A stretch of 64,000 nucleotides of DNA from Osedax fenrisi (lineage: Eukaryota > Annelida > Polychaeta > Sabellida > Siboglinidae): positions 91,907,198 through 91,971,197 of the forward strand of contig OZ025240.1 of assembly GCA_964019155.1 (NCBI GenBank). The letters are read 5' to 3'. The notes under the pieces were generated by a model that saw only the letters and a list, made by a program, of their open reading frames with translations, searched no databases and had not been told where the DNA came from. Positions within the stretch are counted from its first letter, which is position 1. Each line of letters starts with the position of its first letter. Below, in pieces: positions 49,180 through 63,611 of the stretch. A program made the position numbers and the translations under genes.

Positions 49180-51692
49180 CAATAGTGTGTTAGGTAAGTA
49201 AGGTTTATATGGGAGAGTAATAATTATAAATTCCAAATAGTCAGACAAGAAAAGACTTTCTTGAAAGTCGTGACTTAATTTGATGACTTTTGAGGAGAAA
49301 TTATGATATGAAGAAATAAAATTACGAAACAAATGTTAATTAAAACTCAATAAATGTATTCTATTCTATTTAATTCTATATATTTATAAATATTAATATA
49401 TTAAGCCATAGACATGTAAGGGGAGAAGCCAGATGGTAATATAGATAACGTAGTTTAATTAAGAAATCTATCAATTACATTATTTATTTTTTATATCAAA
49501 TATAGGGTAAAGTAACCGAATACGGACACTTTCGGTATCTCATAAACCATAAATCCTACAAAAAAAATGTTTAATGAATAAAATATTCATAATTATATAA
49601 ATATTCTAACAAATTTTGTTATTTTTTAATTAATCAAAATATTGCTGATATATCCAATAAAATTATTTTTTTATTACGTTTTTAAATTTATAAAAAAATG
49701 TCAACTTAAAACCTTCTCAAGAATATACAAATGTATCGATATAAAATATAATACTATATTATTAAAAAATAAAGCATTCCAAAAATTATGTATATAATTT
49801 CTTTATTTGTTATCATATATTCTTTAAGTTATAAACATATATCTAGAAGTCATATACGTCACTAATACGGACATTCTATATGTATTAATATGGATACCCT
49901 ATAACCAATCAGCGTACAATGTACAGGGTATGAACTATTCTGATTTTCATAAAAATCTCGTGTGTTATAATATTAATACGACCAATAAATCTAAATCTAA
50001 AAATTATATTATTTAGATACTTCAATTGTATTATTTAAAAAAATAATAAAAATAAATAAAGTATTAAATAATTTAATTAGAATAAATTATTTATAAAATT
50101 AATTATAAATAATGTAATTGTCTGATTGATTCATCAATAATATATAGAATATCTATTGGTATATAGGGTGTTCGTATTATAACACAGGGTGTCCGTATTT
50201 GGACATGGATACCGAATACGGTCACCCCCGTTATCTATGGAATTATAATATTAAATAATATTTTAAAATCACAATAATATCTATAATGATATAATATTAA
50301 TATACTGTAATTATTGAATACAAATAATTAGTCATAAAATGTTAAGACCATTTATTGTTAAAATGTCCGTATCATGTTATTTTCCCCTATATTATTTCAA
50401 AATGAAATCAAATATATACTGATAATATTTAGTGTTACACAGTATAGGGGAAAGTAACCTAATACGGACACTTTAACAATAAATGGTCTTAATATTTTAT
50501 GACTCAATATTTTTATTCAAAAATTACAATATATTAATATTATATGATTATAAATATTATTGTGATTTTTAAATTTAATTTAACCTTTTTATTCAATAGA
50601 TAACGGGTATGTCCGTATTCGGTACCAATGTCCGAATCGGACATCCTGTGATATAATACGGACACCCTATAGGGTGTGTATATATACCACTAGATAAACT
50701 ATATATTATTGATGAACTAATCAGATAAATTACTATTAAATTATTTATAATTAATTTATGAATAATTTAATATAATTTAATTAGTAATTAATTAATTAAT
50801 TTGTATTATTTTATTAATTAATAATACAGGTTAAGTATCTAAAGAATAACATTTTTAGATTTAGTTACATTGGTGGTATTAATATTATAACGAACGCGAA
50901 TTTTATGAAAATCAGAATAGTTCACACGATGTACGCTGATTGGTTATAGGGTGTCCATATTAAGACATCTAGAGTATCCGTATTAGCGAATTATATGACC
51001 TCTAGATATATTATAACAAATATAGCTATTATGTTTATAATTTTTAGAATGCTTTAGTTTTTAATAATATATAGTTGTTTTTTTAATACATTTTATGCTT
51101 TATAGGTAAGTTGATTTATTTGTTCATAAATTTAATAACGTAATAAAAATAATTAATTAATTGAATATATTAGTATTATTATAAATAATTATAAAATAAA
51201 AAATACTTATTTGGAATATTTATATGATTAACAATCATTTATTCATTAAACATTTTTTTGTAGAATATGTTTTTTCTGAGATACCGAGAATGTCCGTATT
51301 CGGTTACTTTCCTCTATAGGGGAAAGTAGCCTATATGTTTGTATACAATTTCGTATTTAATTAGTAGTACAAATAAATTGATCTATATAGGATATATCCT
51401 AATAAATAGTACTCCAATAATATTAACATATTATAGAGTATGATTATAACTCCATATTTATAAAGTAATACATAAGGCGCCACTTGGTGGTCAATGCGGT
51501 AAAGAGGTTTGTAACTACAGTGGCCATAATGACATTAATGCCTAATCAATGTATAGATAACATTCCGATGAGTCATACATATAGGTATCAACTATAGTTA
51601 ACATGAATATATTAATAATGTTATAATAATAATGTAATTATATTTAGTTATTAAATATATAACTTTTATAAATATATGTTACATCGTTATTA

Positions 51693-51755
<63 letters not shown>

Positions 51756-52758
51756 TCAACTATCGATATGTCGGACTACGGATAAGTCGGATATCTTGGT
51801 GAATCGGATAAATGTAGTTGATTTTTTTTTATATATATCTAGTTCCGTTTTAAATCAATCAGATAAGTAGAATTAAATAAGTCGGACATATAGTAGTCGC
51901 TTTTTGTCTACTAACATGAAACTATTGGAGAATCCTTCCTCCGTCGGTAAATCAGCGATACTGAACGAGGACGTCTTTGTCTGCGTCGGTGACGTCACAT
52001 TAGGGGCGTGGCTTAGCTGGTTGAGACGTCGGAAAGAGGAGGACTTCTTACCGCCGAAGAATATCACGCCCACAACGGCGAATATGTAGGCGAACACTAA
52101 CAGCAGGAGGGCTATGAACACCATCTCCTGCGTGAGGGTAATACGTGTGTATATATATATACAAATATATATATTTATATATATATATATGTATGTGTGT
52201 ATATATATATAAATCAGATTAATTATTATATGTTGTAAAGCATGCAATAATGGAGAAGTTAATAAATACGAATTTATTTGTTTTTTGAGAGAAATTCCAT
52301 AATCATCATATTCTAGATAAATTAGATTCTCGCCAGTAAAAAAATGTAAATATAAATAATTAAGATGTAAAGAATAAAAATATGTATCAATAAGTCAAGT
52401 TTAAAAATAAAAGATGTAAAGTTATATAAATAATAACAGACATATATATTTATATATATATTACTTACATTGTTCACTAACTCTAAACGCTAACTAACTA
52501 TATACTAACCCATAGGTTATAGATAGCATCCGTTACTAACTTTAAAAGCTTTAGATATCGCCATGACGACTAGTCGGATTTTCTGAAATCTCGTCACCAT
52601 TTTCAGCGACCTCAGTATTCGGAACGTGCTCAGATTGTGGGCTATGCTAGCGATGTGCGAGTCGTGATGTCCTATTCTACCCATCAATATGTTGAATATC
52701 TCCGGTATCAAAGACTATCGTAATAGTAAACGATATTATATATATATATATATATATA

Positions 52759-52792
<34 letters not shown>

Positions 52793-53599
52793 AGTTATAT
52801 TTACTAATAATGTCATTATTATTGAATAATACATATATATATATATATATATATATAAATATATATTAACAATTATAAACATATATTTTACAAATTGTGA
52901 ACTTATGTATAGTTAGTAATAATTAAATTATATATATATCTAGTATTTTAAATAACCTTCCAGAAATCATCATCATAATCAATAAATTAACTACTGAACT
53001 ATTCTTCTATATAATTAGACTTCTACTCTAATTACTTACAATTTATTAAGCTGAAAACCACATGTATTATCATTAATAATAAACGTCTAATTCCATATCA
53101 CATCACTCAATTGATAACAATGCAGATATAAACTGATATAATAACGTTAGGTGTGAATCTCGATAACTATAGTTAACATTAATCCAATCGACAGTAAAAC
53201 AATGCAATAATAAACTATAATATTACAAAAATCACCTTCTAAAATAAGTATCTCTCAAGATAACAACCTCCACTTAAATGATATCGAAACTTGATTACTA
53301 TATCGTACTACTTACTGACATACCAATATAGTATAAAATACAAGAAAATAGGATTAACAAACCAATAAACTAAACCAGAAGATGTATTGTTAAGCTTCCA
53401 ACCAAACAACATATCACACAGTACCGAACAAATACACTTTAAATACTCTAGTAACACATTTTCAAACTGTTTATTAATATTCATTTTTTTATTTTGGATT
53501 TCGCTATACATATTTATAATATTATTATATATCACATCGGAACTGTTTATTTTAAACTATTCTTATTCCAAACACAATCAATTCATACTGAACGCGGAC

Positions 53600-53644
<45 letters not shown>

Positions 53645-54107
53645 GGACTTCAACAATATAAAATATTCCACCTCATTTTGAATAACTTTAGACAAATCAA
53701 AATATATATATTATACATTATAACGATATGAGAAAAAAATAAATGTATCTTCTAATAAATAATAATTAGTATTATTATTATTATATATATATATATTGTT
53801 ATTGTTATTTTTATTTGGTGGAGTCCTTTCATCCCATCCAGGAACTTAGATGAAGTTTTCACTTATAACCATATATGGCTCTAATGTCCCTTCGAATCCG
53901 CTCTCATGTTAAGGCATCCATGGTTTCAACGAGAGCCGATCATTTATTTATACCAATTATATAAGATCACTTCTAAATAATATTTTAAGACCCATTTTAT
54001 AAAATTAATTAATGGTCCGGATGAGGGTCGAACCCGTGTCCTACTGCTTGAGTGTCTGCAGTCGTCTTTGTCGTCATGACGCCTTAGCCACTGAGCCACA
54101 CAGGCAG

Positions 54108-54146
<39 letters not shown>

Positions 54147-54364
54147 CCCTATTATAATTACCCGATGTAAAAATACATTATAATACCATAAGTGTGATCG
54201 TGAAGTCAAATATATTCCAGTTACTTGTCCAGAAGTCTGAGAAGTTGTCGATTAGTTTCAGAATTATCTCCAACACGAAAATAGCCAATGTCCAGTAGTC
54301 GAATATGTCGAGGACAAGTTTAAGGAGGACATATGCTGGATCATCATTATCACTCAGTTCTGTA

Positions 54365-54416
<52 letters not shown>

Positions 54417-54530
54417 GATACTAATACCTAATATTACAATTTTCTAAATTTAATTTTCGCATTAAATAATATTATTTGATAATCTAGTTATAAAATCTAG
54501 TGAAATGTAAAATATATATATTTTGAATAT

Positions 54531-54602
<72 letters not shown>

Positions 54603-55700
54603 CATGTATATAGTATATCTTATATGTATGCATATATTCGAAGTATAGTTAACCTGCTTGTAATCCCATGACTAACGTGTTCAGAGATATCAAAATAAGA
54701 ATTAGATTCTGAAACGCAGTAGGTATACTGACGTTAAGGTAAACATGAGTTGCAAGCTTTCGTAGTGGTTATTGTGTAATATATATATATTATATACACA
54801 TATCAACATACATAAACACACATATATATATATATATATATTTTTTCTATAGCTTACTATCATCTATTATCTAATATAGATAATGTTTTTATAATTATAA
54901 TTATATCCTAATGTCTCTAAAGTCATTTATAATCTGTTTTCATGTTAAGGCATCGATTATTTTAACTACAGCTTAGTATGTGTTATATGAAATTATATAA
55001 GATATATTCTAAATATTATGTAAGACCTATAGGTCAATAAAATATATGTTATTGGTCCGGGATTGAACCAGCGTCCTTCTACCTCTGTATCCAACACCTT
55101 AGCCAACTGAGTCATGCAGGAAGTTTGGAAAATATGTATTATAGTATGGTTGATAAAAACTAAAATAGTTTATGAATTATCTGAACGATTTGTTATGTAT
55201 TTGTATGGCCGCCTTTAAATGTCACTTAGTTTTTATTATGTTCGAACAAATAAATATATTTGAAAATTTCTGTTTATTTACAACCCTAGTATAGCCTAGT
55301 ATAACTCTACTATAGTATATAGTAATTATTCAACTATAATTACTATAACTATATATATGGTAACGTAAGGTTTTAGCGTATATAAAGACTAAAGGCAATT
55401 CAGACAAAATAAAGGATATTATTCACCAGCCAATGAGCGTAGAGATGTAGTTGCGGATACGTTCTGTACTTGTTCGACAACCGGTTGCACCTCCTATCGT
55501 ACACCGAGTTCGTCTGAAGTGAGTGCGTGCGTTTGCGTGCGTATTACTCGCGCACGAATGGGCGTGGTTACTAACTTCTATCGCGGTGGCTCGCTTCATC
55601 CTACTGTTGTACACTTGGAATCTGACTAAATCGTGAGGGGCATTCGTCAGAAGTTTAGAACATTCGTCAATCACTGTTTAATGGATATATAATATATAGT

Positions 55701-55733
<33 letters not shown>

Positions 55734-56597
55734 CTAGAAGTCAGCAATTTTATTTGTCTGAAGATGATGGTGATAAGCTGTAATTGAGTGGTCCATGCGA
55801 AATAGATAGAAAGAAGCCATTCATTATCGAACATAAAATAATACGATTTAATGGAATAGAATATTTAGTAATTATATATCCTATATTATACTTACAATAT
55901 GCTAGTGTTGTAAATATAGTATATATAATTGTTTATATAATAGTGTTATAAATGAGCAGACATTTTCTAATAAATGTAATTGTTCGAACGTAATTCCAAA
56001 GTAGTAACACTCGTAACTATTACTACAGGTGAATTACGGATATGTTATACTGTAGTCTACTCGGGAGAATACCGTAGCATTGTCATCGTCAGGTTTCGGC
56101 AAATTAATGTAGGTATTAGACAGTTGGATGATTTGGTAATGGGTGTACCATGGTATAATGTCACTGATATATCCTATTGATAGTATTTAATTCTGATAAA
56201 TATATATATATATATATTAAAAAATAAGACTTAATTTCATATACTAGATTACTAGACAACATATTACTGAATATTTAATTAATTAATATACAGAAGGATA
56301 TTCAGAAGCTATACGTAGCTTTGTTTTTTATGTATCGTGTAAATGTAAGACTAAAGTTATAAGTCTATTTAAATATTCGGTACATACAAATAACGACGAG
56401 CTCTATACATACATAGACTATAGTCCGTGTAACCATGCCAACGTAGCCTCGTTACCACGGAAACCTACCGATGAGCTCGGCGGTGTTCGACTTAGGGATG
56501 TCATTGTAGGTTCTCGTCTCCCCTATCGTATCCAGCAGACGAAATATGTTGATCAACTTCGACCGGAATAGTTCTCCTCCCTTCGTCAGACTTTCAT
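45612..56597 (-). CDS. CatSper2-like gene, copy B (span; lacks the terminal exon)
   Basis: All ten duplicated exons are present with the same splice sites and open frames as copy A. The copy breaks off after the post-S6 exon because the duplicated unit starts there, so the exon with the WPRDTLFRY tail and the stop codon is absent. Left of it lies the distal end of copy A, including the CpG-rich patch. If transcribed, copy B would end in other sequence or read into copy A's upstream region. I see no frameshift or stop in the shared exons. It could be a recent partial duplicate, a polymorphism or an assembly artefact. Confidence 0.85.
45796..46485. mobile_element. TA-flanked MITE, copy B
   Basis: Counterpart of 18572-19262 with the same CAGTAAAACCTCTC ends and repeats; 690 bp. 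Confidence 0.85.
46490..48050. other. CatSper2 intron, copy B, with the empty LTR insertion site
   Basis: Counterpart of 19265-25600 without the LTR element. The uninterrupted target GTTAT is at 47733-47737. The open frame at 47042-47317 is not conserved as an ORF in copy A and is rejected. An inverted LINE 3' UTR fragment lies at about 47212-47300. Confidence 0.75.
48060..48150 (-). CDS. CatSper2 copy B, S6 exon
   Basis: Same sequence and splice signals as 25617-25707. Confidence 0.8.
48758..48912 (-). repeat. tRNA-derived SINE, copy B, first
   Basis: Counterpart of 26300-26455, box B GGTTCAAGCC intact. Confidence 0.75.
48998..49079 (-). CDS. CatSper2 copy B, pore exon
   Basis: Same as 26541-26622; FTLDRW intact. 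Confidence 0.9.
49505..50387. mobile_element. TIR element of the GGGGAAAGTAACC family, copy B, forward
   Basis: Counterpart of 27054-27936. Confidence 0.85.
50447..51314. mobile_element. TIR element of the GGGGAAAGTAACC family, copy B, inverted
   Basis: Counterpart of 27996-28863; again inverted relative to its neighbour with a 59-bp spacer. Confidence 0.85.
51753..51898. mobile_element. Short pogo/Tigger-like MITE beside the S5 exon, copy B (tentative)
   Basis: Counterpart of 29292-29437. Confidence 0.5.
51916..52127 (-). CDS. CatSper2 copy B, S5 and turret exon
   Basis: Same protein sequence and splice sites as 29455-29666. Confidence 0.9.
52541..52714 (-). CDS. CatSper2 copy B, S3-S4 exon
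   Basis: Same as 30098-30271. The only nearby difference is intronic, just past the donor. Confidence 0.92.
52740..53795. other. CatSper2 intron, copy B
   Basis: Counterpart of 30294-31380, with shorter TA runs at 52736-52788 and the same unsupported overlapping open frames. Confidence 0.55.
53797..54107 (-). repeat. tRNA-derived SINE, copy B, second, with a 20-bp insertion in the tRNA head
   Basis: Counterpart of 31383-31672. Copy B alone carries an extra CAGTCGTCTTTGTCGTCATG at about 54059-54078, between the anticodon-side segment and box A, which breaks the tRNA-like spacing. Confidence 0.82.
54187..54359 (-). CDS. CatSper2 copy B, S2 to S3 exon
   Basis: Same as 31746-31918. Confidence 0.92.
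54536..54597. repeat. (TA)n microsatellite, copy B, expanded
   Basis: About 62 bp of TA where copy A has about 32 bp (32091-32123). Confidence 0.9.
54654..54708 (-). CDS. CatSper2 copy B, S1 exon
   Basis: Same as 32179-32233. The in-frame stretch just upstream differs from copy A at two positions (one would be Val to Ile, one silent), consistent with either intron or coding. Confidence 0.8.
54910..55127 (-). repeat. tRNA-derived SINE, copy B, third
   Basis: Counterpart of 32421-32640. Confidence 0.78.
55427..55513 (-). CDS. CatSper2 copy B, pre-S1 exon
   Basis: Same as 32941-33027. Confidence 0.8.
55576..55673 (-). CDS. CatSper2 copy B, DLVRF exon
   Basis: Same as 33090-33187. Confidence 0.85.
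55715..56460. other. CatSper2 intron, copy B
   Basis: Counterpart of 33230-33975; nothing supported. Confidence 0.5.
56469..56597 (-). CDS. CatSper2 copy B, most N-terminal exon found
   Basis: Same as 33983-34111; the initiator exon is again not seen. Confidence 0.78.
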
Positions 56598-56893
56598 CTT
56601 ATGAACGATGGACATATACACGATATGATATGTAATGAAAGATATCATATTATATATAAATAAATAATACTAATAATTATGATAATGTATTAGAAGATGT
56701 TTTCGTTGTTTATTTTCTAGTGTTGTACGTAGATTGTATGAGAATGTTGTTCATCCAATGCTTCAAAATAATATTGAATATTTTCTATTTTTGTTACCAT
56801 ATTATATATATATATAATAATAATATCAGTATTTAGACATGACTATAGTGTATGGTAAACGAAAAAGTGCGATGCTTGTCTAGTCGTTCACCC

Positions 56894-56926
<33 letters not shown>

Positions 56927-56931
<5 letters not shown>

Positions 56932-59177
56932 GCGTCGGAACGATATTTTTTATGGGGGGGGCTATTTATTTCTATTTTATATTATATATCCTATTATTTA
57001 TTACCAATATAATTAGTAACTATATCTTATTAATATCGTATACCTCTTTAGTCTATGTTAACACTTTGATATGCAATTAATAATATTAATAATATTTAAT
57101 TTTTATAACAATTAGTATAAATATATTAGAAAATAAATAATAAACATTACATAATTTATTATTATATAGATATAGATTTTTATTTATAAATATACCCATC
57201 TCAATTGTATGAATTATTTTTTGATTGAAATTTTCCAATACTAATGCATTGAATCTACTATCTAGCATAGTAGATCGTAACCACGTCTTATTGTTCGTAG
57301 CTTACTAAATCCACGCTAACATGATACAGAACTTGAGGGGAAAATCAATAAATGTGATCAAATCTATTACGCCGGAAAATATTTTTTGAATTATATTATT
57401 TGTAATAATGATTCCTTTAATTTATAAGAATGTATAAATAATGTTTCCTTAGTATAAAATTTGGTTTTAATTTTCAACATTATGGAATAAAACAACTCAG
57501 TATATTTTATTCTGTAAATATTAATGATAAAGTATATTAACATATTAACTGATCATATCTAATCACATTATTATATTAACATAACATTAATAATGCTATA
57601 GCATATAATATATATATTATTTTATCTAGATGAGGTACCTACATAGTATTTTGAACTGTCATTACTATTCATCTCATACATATTTATAATAATGTATAGT
57701 ATATGTCTTATTATTATTCTCTGAATTAGATATACTTAGAAAATTAAATTAGATATATTTAAAATAAAAATAAATTATTATAATATATTATTATAAACAT
57801 TTATTATAAGCTAGTTTGTATTTTATAAAAATATTTTATACAATATGTTTATAGAAGCAGGTTATTAACCTTGAATCAATATAAAAACTTGTATATATAA
57901 AATATAAAAACTCTTGTTTCTATATCTTCAATGAATGTTTGCAAATTATTTCTATCATTATTCAATTTAATTAGAATCATCTTTACTATTATCTGATCCT
58001 TTATGTTTATTTATTATTGATTTTTATTATTATTATATATATAATTATATTCATATATGCTTTCAAGTATATTTTTATAAATGTTAACTTCAATAGTATG
58101 TATTGGTATCATGAAAGCTTTCACCTTCATATCCATGCTTTCAAATATCAAACTTTAAATATTCATAGAAAAAATATTTGACTTATTCATATTTTTTAAT
58201 AATAAATTTGCAATATATTTGTGGTCATTGGTAATATAATCTAATTCTTTATATTATTTCAGTGCATCAATTATTCCACTATATTGATCTAATGTTGTTT
58301 TAATACATGATTTTCGCAGTCCATCTTGTTGGGCATAATGGTTTCAATATCATTGCTTTGTTATTATTAGTATTATATATATACAATATGTATACAATCC
58401 GGAATTTGATCGTTTGTTCATATAATAATCCCAAATCATGAACCACTCTCAAGGCTTTTCTTATATTTATATTATTATCTAATGATTATGCTATTAAGTT
58501 TGTGCGATGAGCTCCACATTGTGTATAAAAAGTTAATGGCTGTCTCATATTCATTATTATAGTCTTTACACTATTATATTTACCAGACATATAAGCTGCA
58601 CCGTCATATGACTGTCTTCTTAATTTTGAAATAGGCAAATTAAGATGTTAGAGTTCAAATAACATTACATTTGCTATATTTTCTAAGTTGTATCCTCAGT
58701 ACACTCGCATATATTGCATATATGCATATTTATTTAATTTCTAGTTTTTAGTCAAATATCGAACCACCAAAATGTCCTGCTCACTTCCGGGTATATCTTG
58801 AATTCCATCACATTAAATTGAGAAAGTTCCATTAATATCTTATAATCAAATATTTAATAGGATTTCAGATTTATATAGGTGAATAATTTCATTCTTAATA
58901 TCGCCAGATAACAAGTATCTCTCAGAGATTCTGACATGAATATTATCATATTTCATGGATGGGGGGGGGGCAAACAATAATTAGCCCCCCCCCCCCATAT
59001 GTTTGGTCAAATTCTTTAGCAAAAATTTGTATTAACAAAGAAAATATACTATATTTAATATATATAAAATTTATTAATACACATTTCATGGGGGGGGCAA
59101 AACATACTTAGCCCCCCCCATATTTTTGAATGGGGGGGTCCGATACCCCCCGCCCCCCCCCTGTTCCGACGCCCCTA
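56927..59177. mobile_element. hAT-like transposon, copy B
   Basis: Counterpart of 34443-36692 with the same TAGGGGCGTCGG ends, transposase remnant (about 58075-58855, minus) and G/C-run hairpins (about 58959-59168). Confidence 0.85.
58075..58855 (-). pseudogene. hAT transposase remnant, copy B
   Basis: Same motifs as in copy A (YDGAAYMSGKYNSVK, TFYTQCGAHRTNLIA). Confidence 0.8.
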
Positions 59178-59697
59178 TATATATATATATATTTCAAATT
59201 GATTATACAATTAAAATATAAAATTAATATACTATATTACAGATGTTGATAAGTATCACATTATTAGTTTGTTTAATTCTAGTATTGGTTTATTTAATTT
59301 TTAACATGTTCTGTTTATAATATTTTAAAATTTATCATTTAAATATTAAACTATATAACTAATAATTTATTATTAATACATGGTACAAAGATAAAAATAA
59401 TTCTATACAGTTAAAGTATAAATTGATTATTTCGATGCCACTTACAAAATAATGTATTATATTATTATTTTCGATCATTTTTCGTTTATTTTTTTCTATA
59501 TAATTTATTTCTACTTTCGATTATTTTTCATTTATTGTACCGGTACTGTAAAACGTTTTAATTTAAATTAAGAATTAAGAATTTTTTAATTTCGTATTAT
59601 TCTTTGTTTGTTTTTATAACTTATATTATCGTTAGCAAATATGTATACCCTATACTTTCGATTATATTTTCGACTACGTATTTGCTTAAATAAATTA

Positions 59698-61926
59698 CAC
59701 TGGTCTGCATCATTTTTGTTATCAAGTGTTTCTTAACTGATTATAAGCTACTTTTTGACACTGAATTCAAATCTTAAAACCATTTTACTCAATCATCTCT
59801 AGTTCTTTTTTTATTCAAATTTTTATTTTTTTGGAAATATCAGAAATTTCCTAAGGAAAATATAGGATTTCATATAAATTATACAGTATTTTAATCCGTT
59901 CATACCTATATATTTAGTTATTTTATTATATAAATGTGTTAGTAATATATAAATAGTGTATAAATGGTACGGGAGTTGATTAGGGGTATTCCCTTAATAA
60001 GTTAATTAATATGTAATTACTAAATATTCAGAAATATATTGTATATTAATTTACAATAATTTTCTGACTCTTGAAATTAACATATAAAAATCATTATTTT
60101 AAATAAGTCAATAATATCATTACATCATAAAACTTTAAATAAGTATAACATATTTTAAACTACATTAACCATGAATAGAAGAACTCTGTATTAACAATCC
60201 GGATAAGTTGTGTTACATTTGTGGTAAGTTAACATTGTTGAATCAGAAGTAAAATATAATGCCATTTATAAAAAAAACCTACAAGGATTATTTCAGAATG
60301 CATTTAGGAGACCAAGACCCATTATTTGCACAGCATATTTGTTGTAAAACCTGTACTGTTAACGTACATCGTTGGAACAATAAGAAATTACAATATTTAA
60401 ATTTTGGAATATCAATGATATGGAGATAAGGTCAGAATAATGTATCGGATTGTTATTTTTGCTTGTTTAACATATATTAAATATATTAAATATTAATGGT
60501 TCATATATAGAATACATATGTTTACCTTTATACTATTTATATAATTATATATGTAGAAATACATATGAAGAATAAAGCACGTGTTATATATCCTGATATA
60601 CATTCAGCTATACGGTATGTACCTCATAATGATGATATTCCGATACCAATACCACCAGACAATATTGATTCATCATCAGAATTAGATGATAAAAATGAAA
60701 TTAATGATGATTTATCAAAGGAATACATTCCCCTTGAAAATAAAAGAAATCTTGATCCATTTAATCAACATGATCTAAATGAGTTAACAAGAGACAAGAA
60801 TCTGCTCAATTATTTGGGTCTAGATTAGTAGAACGTCAAATGTTATCAAAAGAAACAACATACTCTTGGTATCGAAGTCGTGACATTGAGTTTAGGAAGT
60901 ATTGACTACCAATGGAGAACTTGTATATTGTAACAATATTATTGGATTGGTAGAAGGTATGGGTATTACGTATGCAGATTCAGACTGGAGATTATTTATC
61001 GATTCATCAAATAAAAGTCTTAAGACATTTATTATACAATGGTAATAGAGTCTCTTCAATTCCTGTCGGTTATTCAATTAGTATATTAGAAAATTACAAT
61101 AATATGATTGTACTTCTTGATTCATTAAATTATAATTTTCACAATTGGATGATTTTCGGAGACTTGAAGTTAATATATTATAATAATTATAATTATTTAA
61201 AATGTTCTATTATTGTAATATATACATTTGTAGATCGTCACCATACTTTTGTGTATGCAATCTGGGTATACTAAATACCCATGCTTTCTCTACAAATAGG
61301 ATACTAGAGCTGACCGAGAACATTATTCAAGACGCATATGGCCAGAATGTAATAATTTACATCCTGGTTCACACAATATAATCTAGAATTATCTTGTTAA
61401 TCCCAATAGAATACTATTCCTTTATTCCTCCATTATACATTTTTTAAGATCCCATCTTGATTATATTCCAAGCAGTTGTGGTGATTTTAGCGAAGAACAA
61501 ATGTATTTAAGGAAAGTGCTTTCTCCAGGATATTACTATAATGAAAGATAGATATGAAGGAAAATGGGATATAAATATGCTTTCGGACTACAGTTGTTGT
61601 TTAAAAAGAGACGATATTAATGCAAAATACAAGAGAAAAGCTATCAAACAGTCATTTATAGTATTTAAATAATATTCTATAATATTAATACATATTATTG
61701 TTATTTTATATTCCTAATAAATTATATATATCACTTAAATATATTTTTCTTGATAATTTATTTGAAATATTTCTCATATTTGTTGACAAAATTAAAAGTT
61801 TAATAAAAAAAGAACTAGAGCTGATTGAGCAAAACGGTTTTCAGATTTGAATTCAGTGTCAAGTAGCTTATAATCAGTTAAGAAACCCTTGATAACAAAC
61901 AAAAAAAATTCAAATGCAGACCAGTG
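59698..61926 (+). mobile_element. CACTG-ended DNA transposon, copy B
   Basis: Counterpart of 37213-39444 with the same ends and TTA flanks. The right inverted repeat has lost 3 bp of an A run. Confidence 0.87.
60172..61657 (+). pseudogene. Broken gene of the CACTG element, copy B
   Basis: As in copy A, with an additional stop: the TCA after NQK in the cysteine-rich N-terminal region is TAA here (near 60250). The Gln of YQGKWDINM is changed to Glu near 61555. Confidence 0.72.
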
Positions 61927-61929
61927 TTA

Positions 61930-62600
61930 TCAATCAATCAATTAATAAATAAATATTATAATTATATATTATTATAAATAAGAACATTTAAAATAAAATA
62001 ATTAACTAATTGAAATTCATGTACAATAAGAAGTAAATTATATATATATATAGGAAAAGTATATGTATATCTCAGAAATACCTGAATAAACAGTGGTAAC
62101 CATCGCGTTACGTATGTTCCACGTAACCCTTAATACTGATTGTTATTTGATAATGACATACTAGTAAATATAATATTGCATTGTAAATTAAATATATTGT
62201 TATGTTGACATCAATAACAATATTTATTTGTTACATGTAACCATGGAAACTATGTAAACATTTAATAATAATGAAATAAATTCGTATGCTCAGTTTTTAT
62301 TTTATTATTTATATTTATTTTACCTATACATATATTATATATGATATATATATATATATATATATTATTGTATTAATTAAATACCGATACGTGTATGTAT
62401 TACGTACCTAATAAGTATATAAGTAACTAAGAATATAAGTATACTTAATTATAAATTATAATACATATAATAAACAGGTAAACAACTAATAATACAATAA
62501 ATAAATCTAATATTAATAATTACATGTTAGTATTACGTTGTGGGGCATATACTTAATATTACGAAGTAGTCATTCATTGGTATATATATATATATATATA
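61930..62600. other. AT-rich DNA, copy B
   Basis: Counterpart of 39450-40135; nothing recognised beyond (TA)n. Confidence 0.5.
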
Positions 62601-62602
62601 TA

Positions 62603-63540
62603 TTTAACCAACTCTCTAATTGTGCTAATGAAATTAAAGAATGGCTCATTTCTAATAATATTCTCCTTATTCCTCCAAAATTACATCGTTATATATATAT
62701 CTCCATCTCACATTTAATTCCCTCCTTTTCTTATTGATAACATTTATAATATCTCCTTATCCTACTGCATCCAACTTAGGTGTATTTTTTGATTCTACCT
62801 TTTTCCTTCATTCCTCATATTACTGCCATAACTAAATCTGCTAATTATCATATTGTTATACTTAAAAAATACTAAAATCAATTTCTGTATCTCTTATAAA
62901 AATTATAGTTAATTCCCTTTTCCTCTCATCTATATAATACGGTTTCTCAAACAACATAAATATTCCCTTAATCTCTATCTATCCACTAAAACGAGTTGTT
63001 CGTTTTCATAACTCATACCACATAACTCCATACTTCTTCATATAATATTACCTCCCTATAGTGCTATATTGCCCATTTAACTAACACTCTCATCGCCAAC
63101 TATATATTGTTCATTCCTCAATATATTCTTCGAATTGCCCCTCCTATATTTCTGCTTCTCAAATACAAATATTGTATCTTCCATCTCTTTGAAACCATGC
63201 ACCACATCGTCTCTTATCCCTATTTTCCGTCCCACGACTATGAATACTCGGGCCCTTAGTTATATTGGTCCTAAGCTATGGAATTCACTGATACCCTATA
63301 TTAGATTAATAACATTTCATAAATAATTCAAGAAATATATATTACACTTGATATCAGGTTGAAACCTATAATACTAATATTTGTTCTCATTATTATTTTA
63401 TTTATTAATTTACTTCTGGTTTATTCTATTTTATTGTATTATTTTAAATGATATTTAATGTATTAATTACTTTATTATTTGTATTTCTATATATACACTT
63501 TTACAAGATCATTTATGATTTATATATATTTCTATTAATA
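62603..63540 (+). pseudogene. LINE fragment, copy B
   Basis: Counterpart of 40141-41080, with the KLWNSLIPYIR block near 63275. Confidence 0.78.
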
Positions 63541-63611
63541 TCACTTAATAATTGTATTTATTAAATAATTCCACATTAGTAAATTTAATATTACATTAGA
63601 AATTCAAATGT

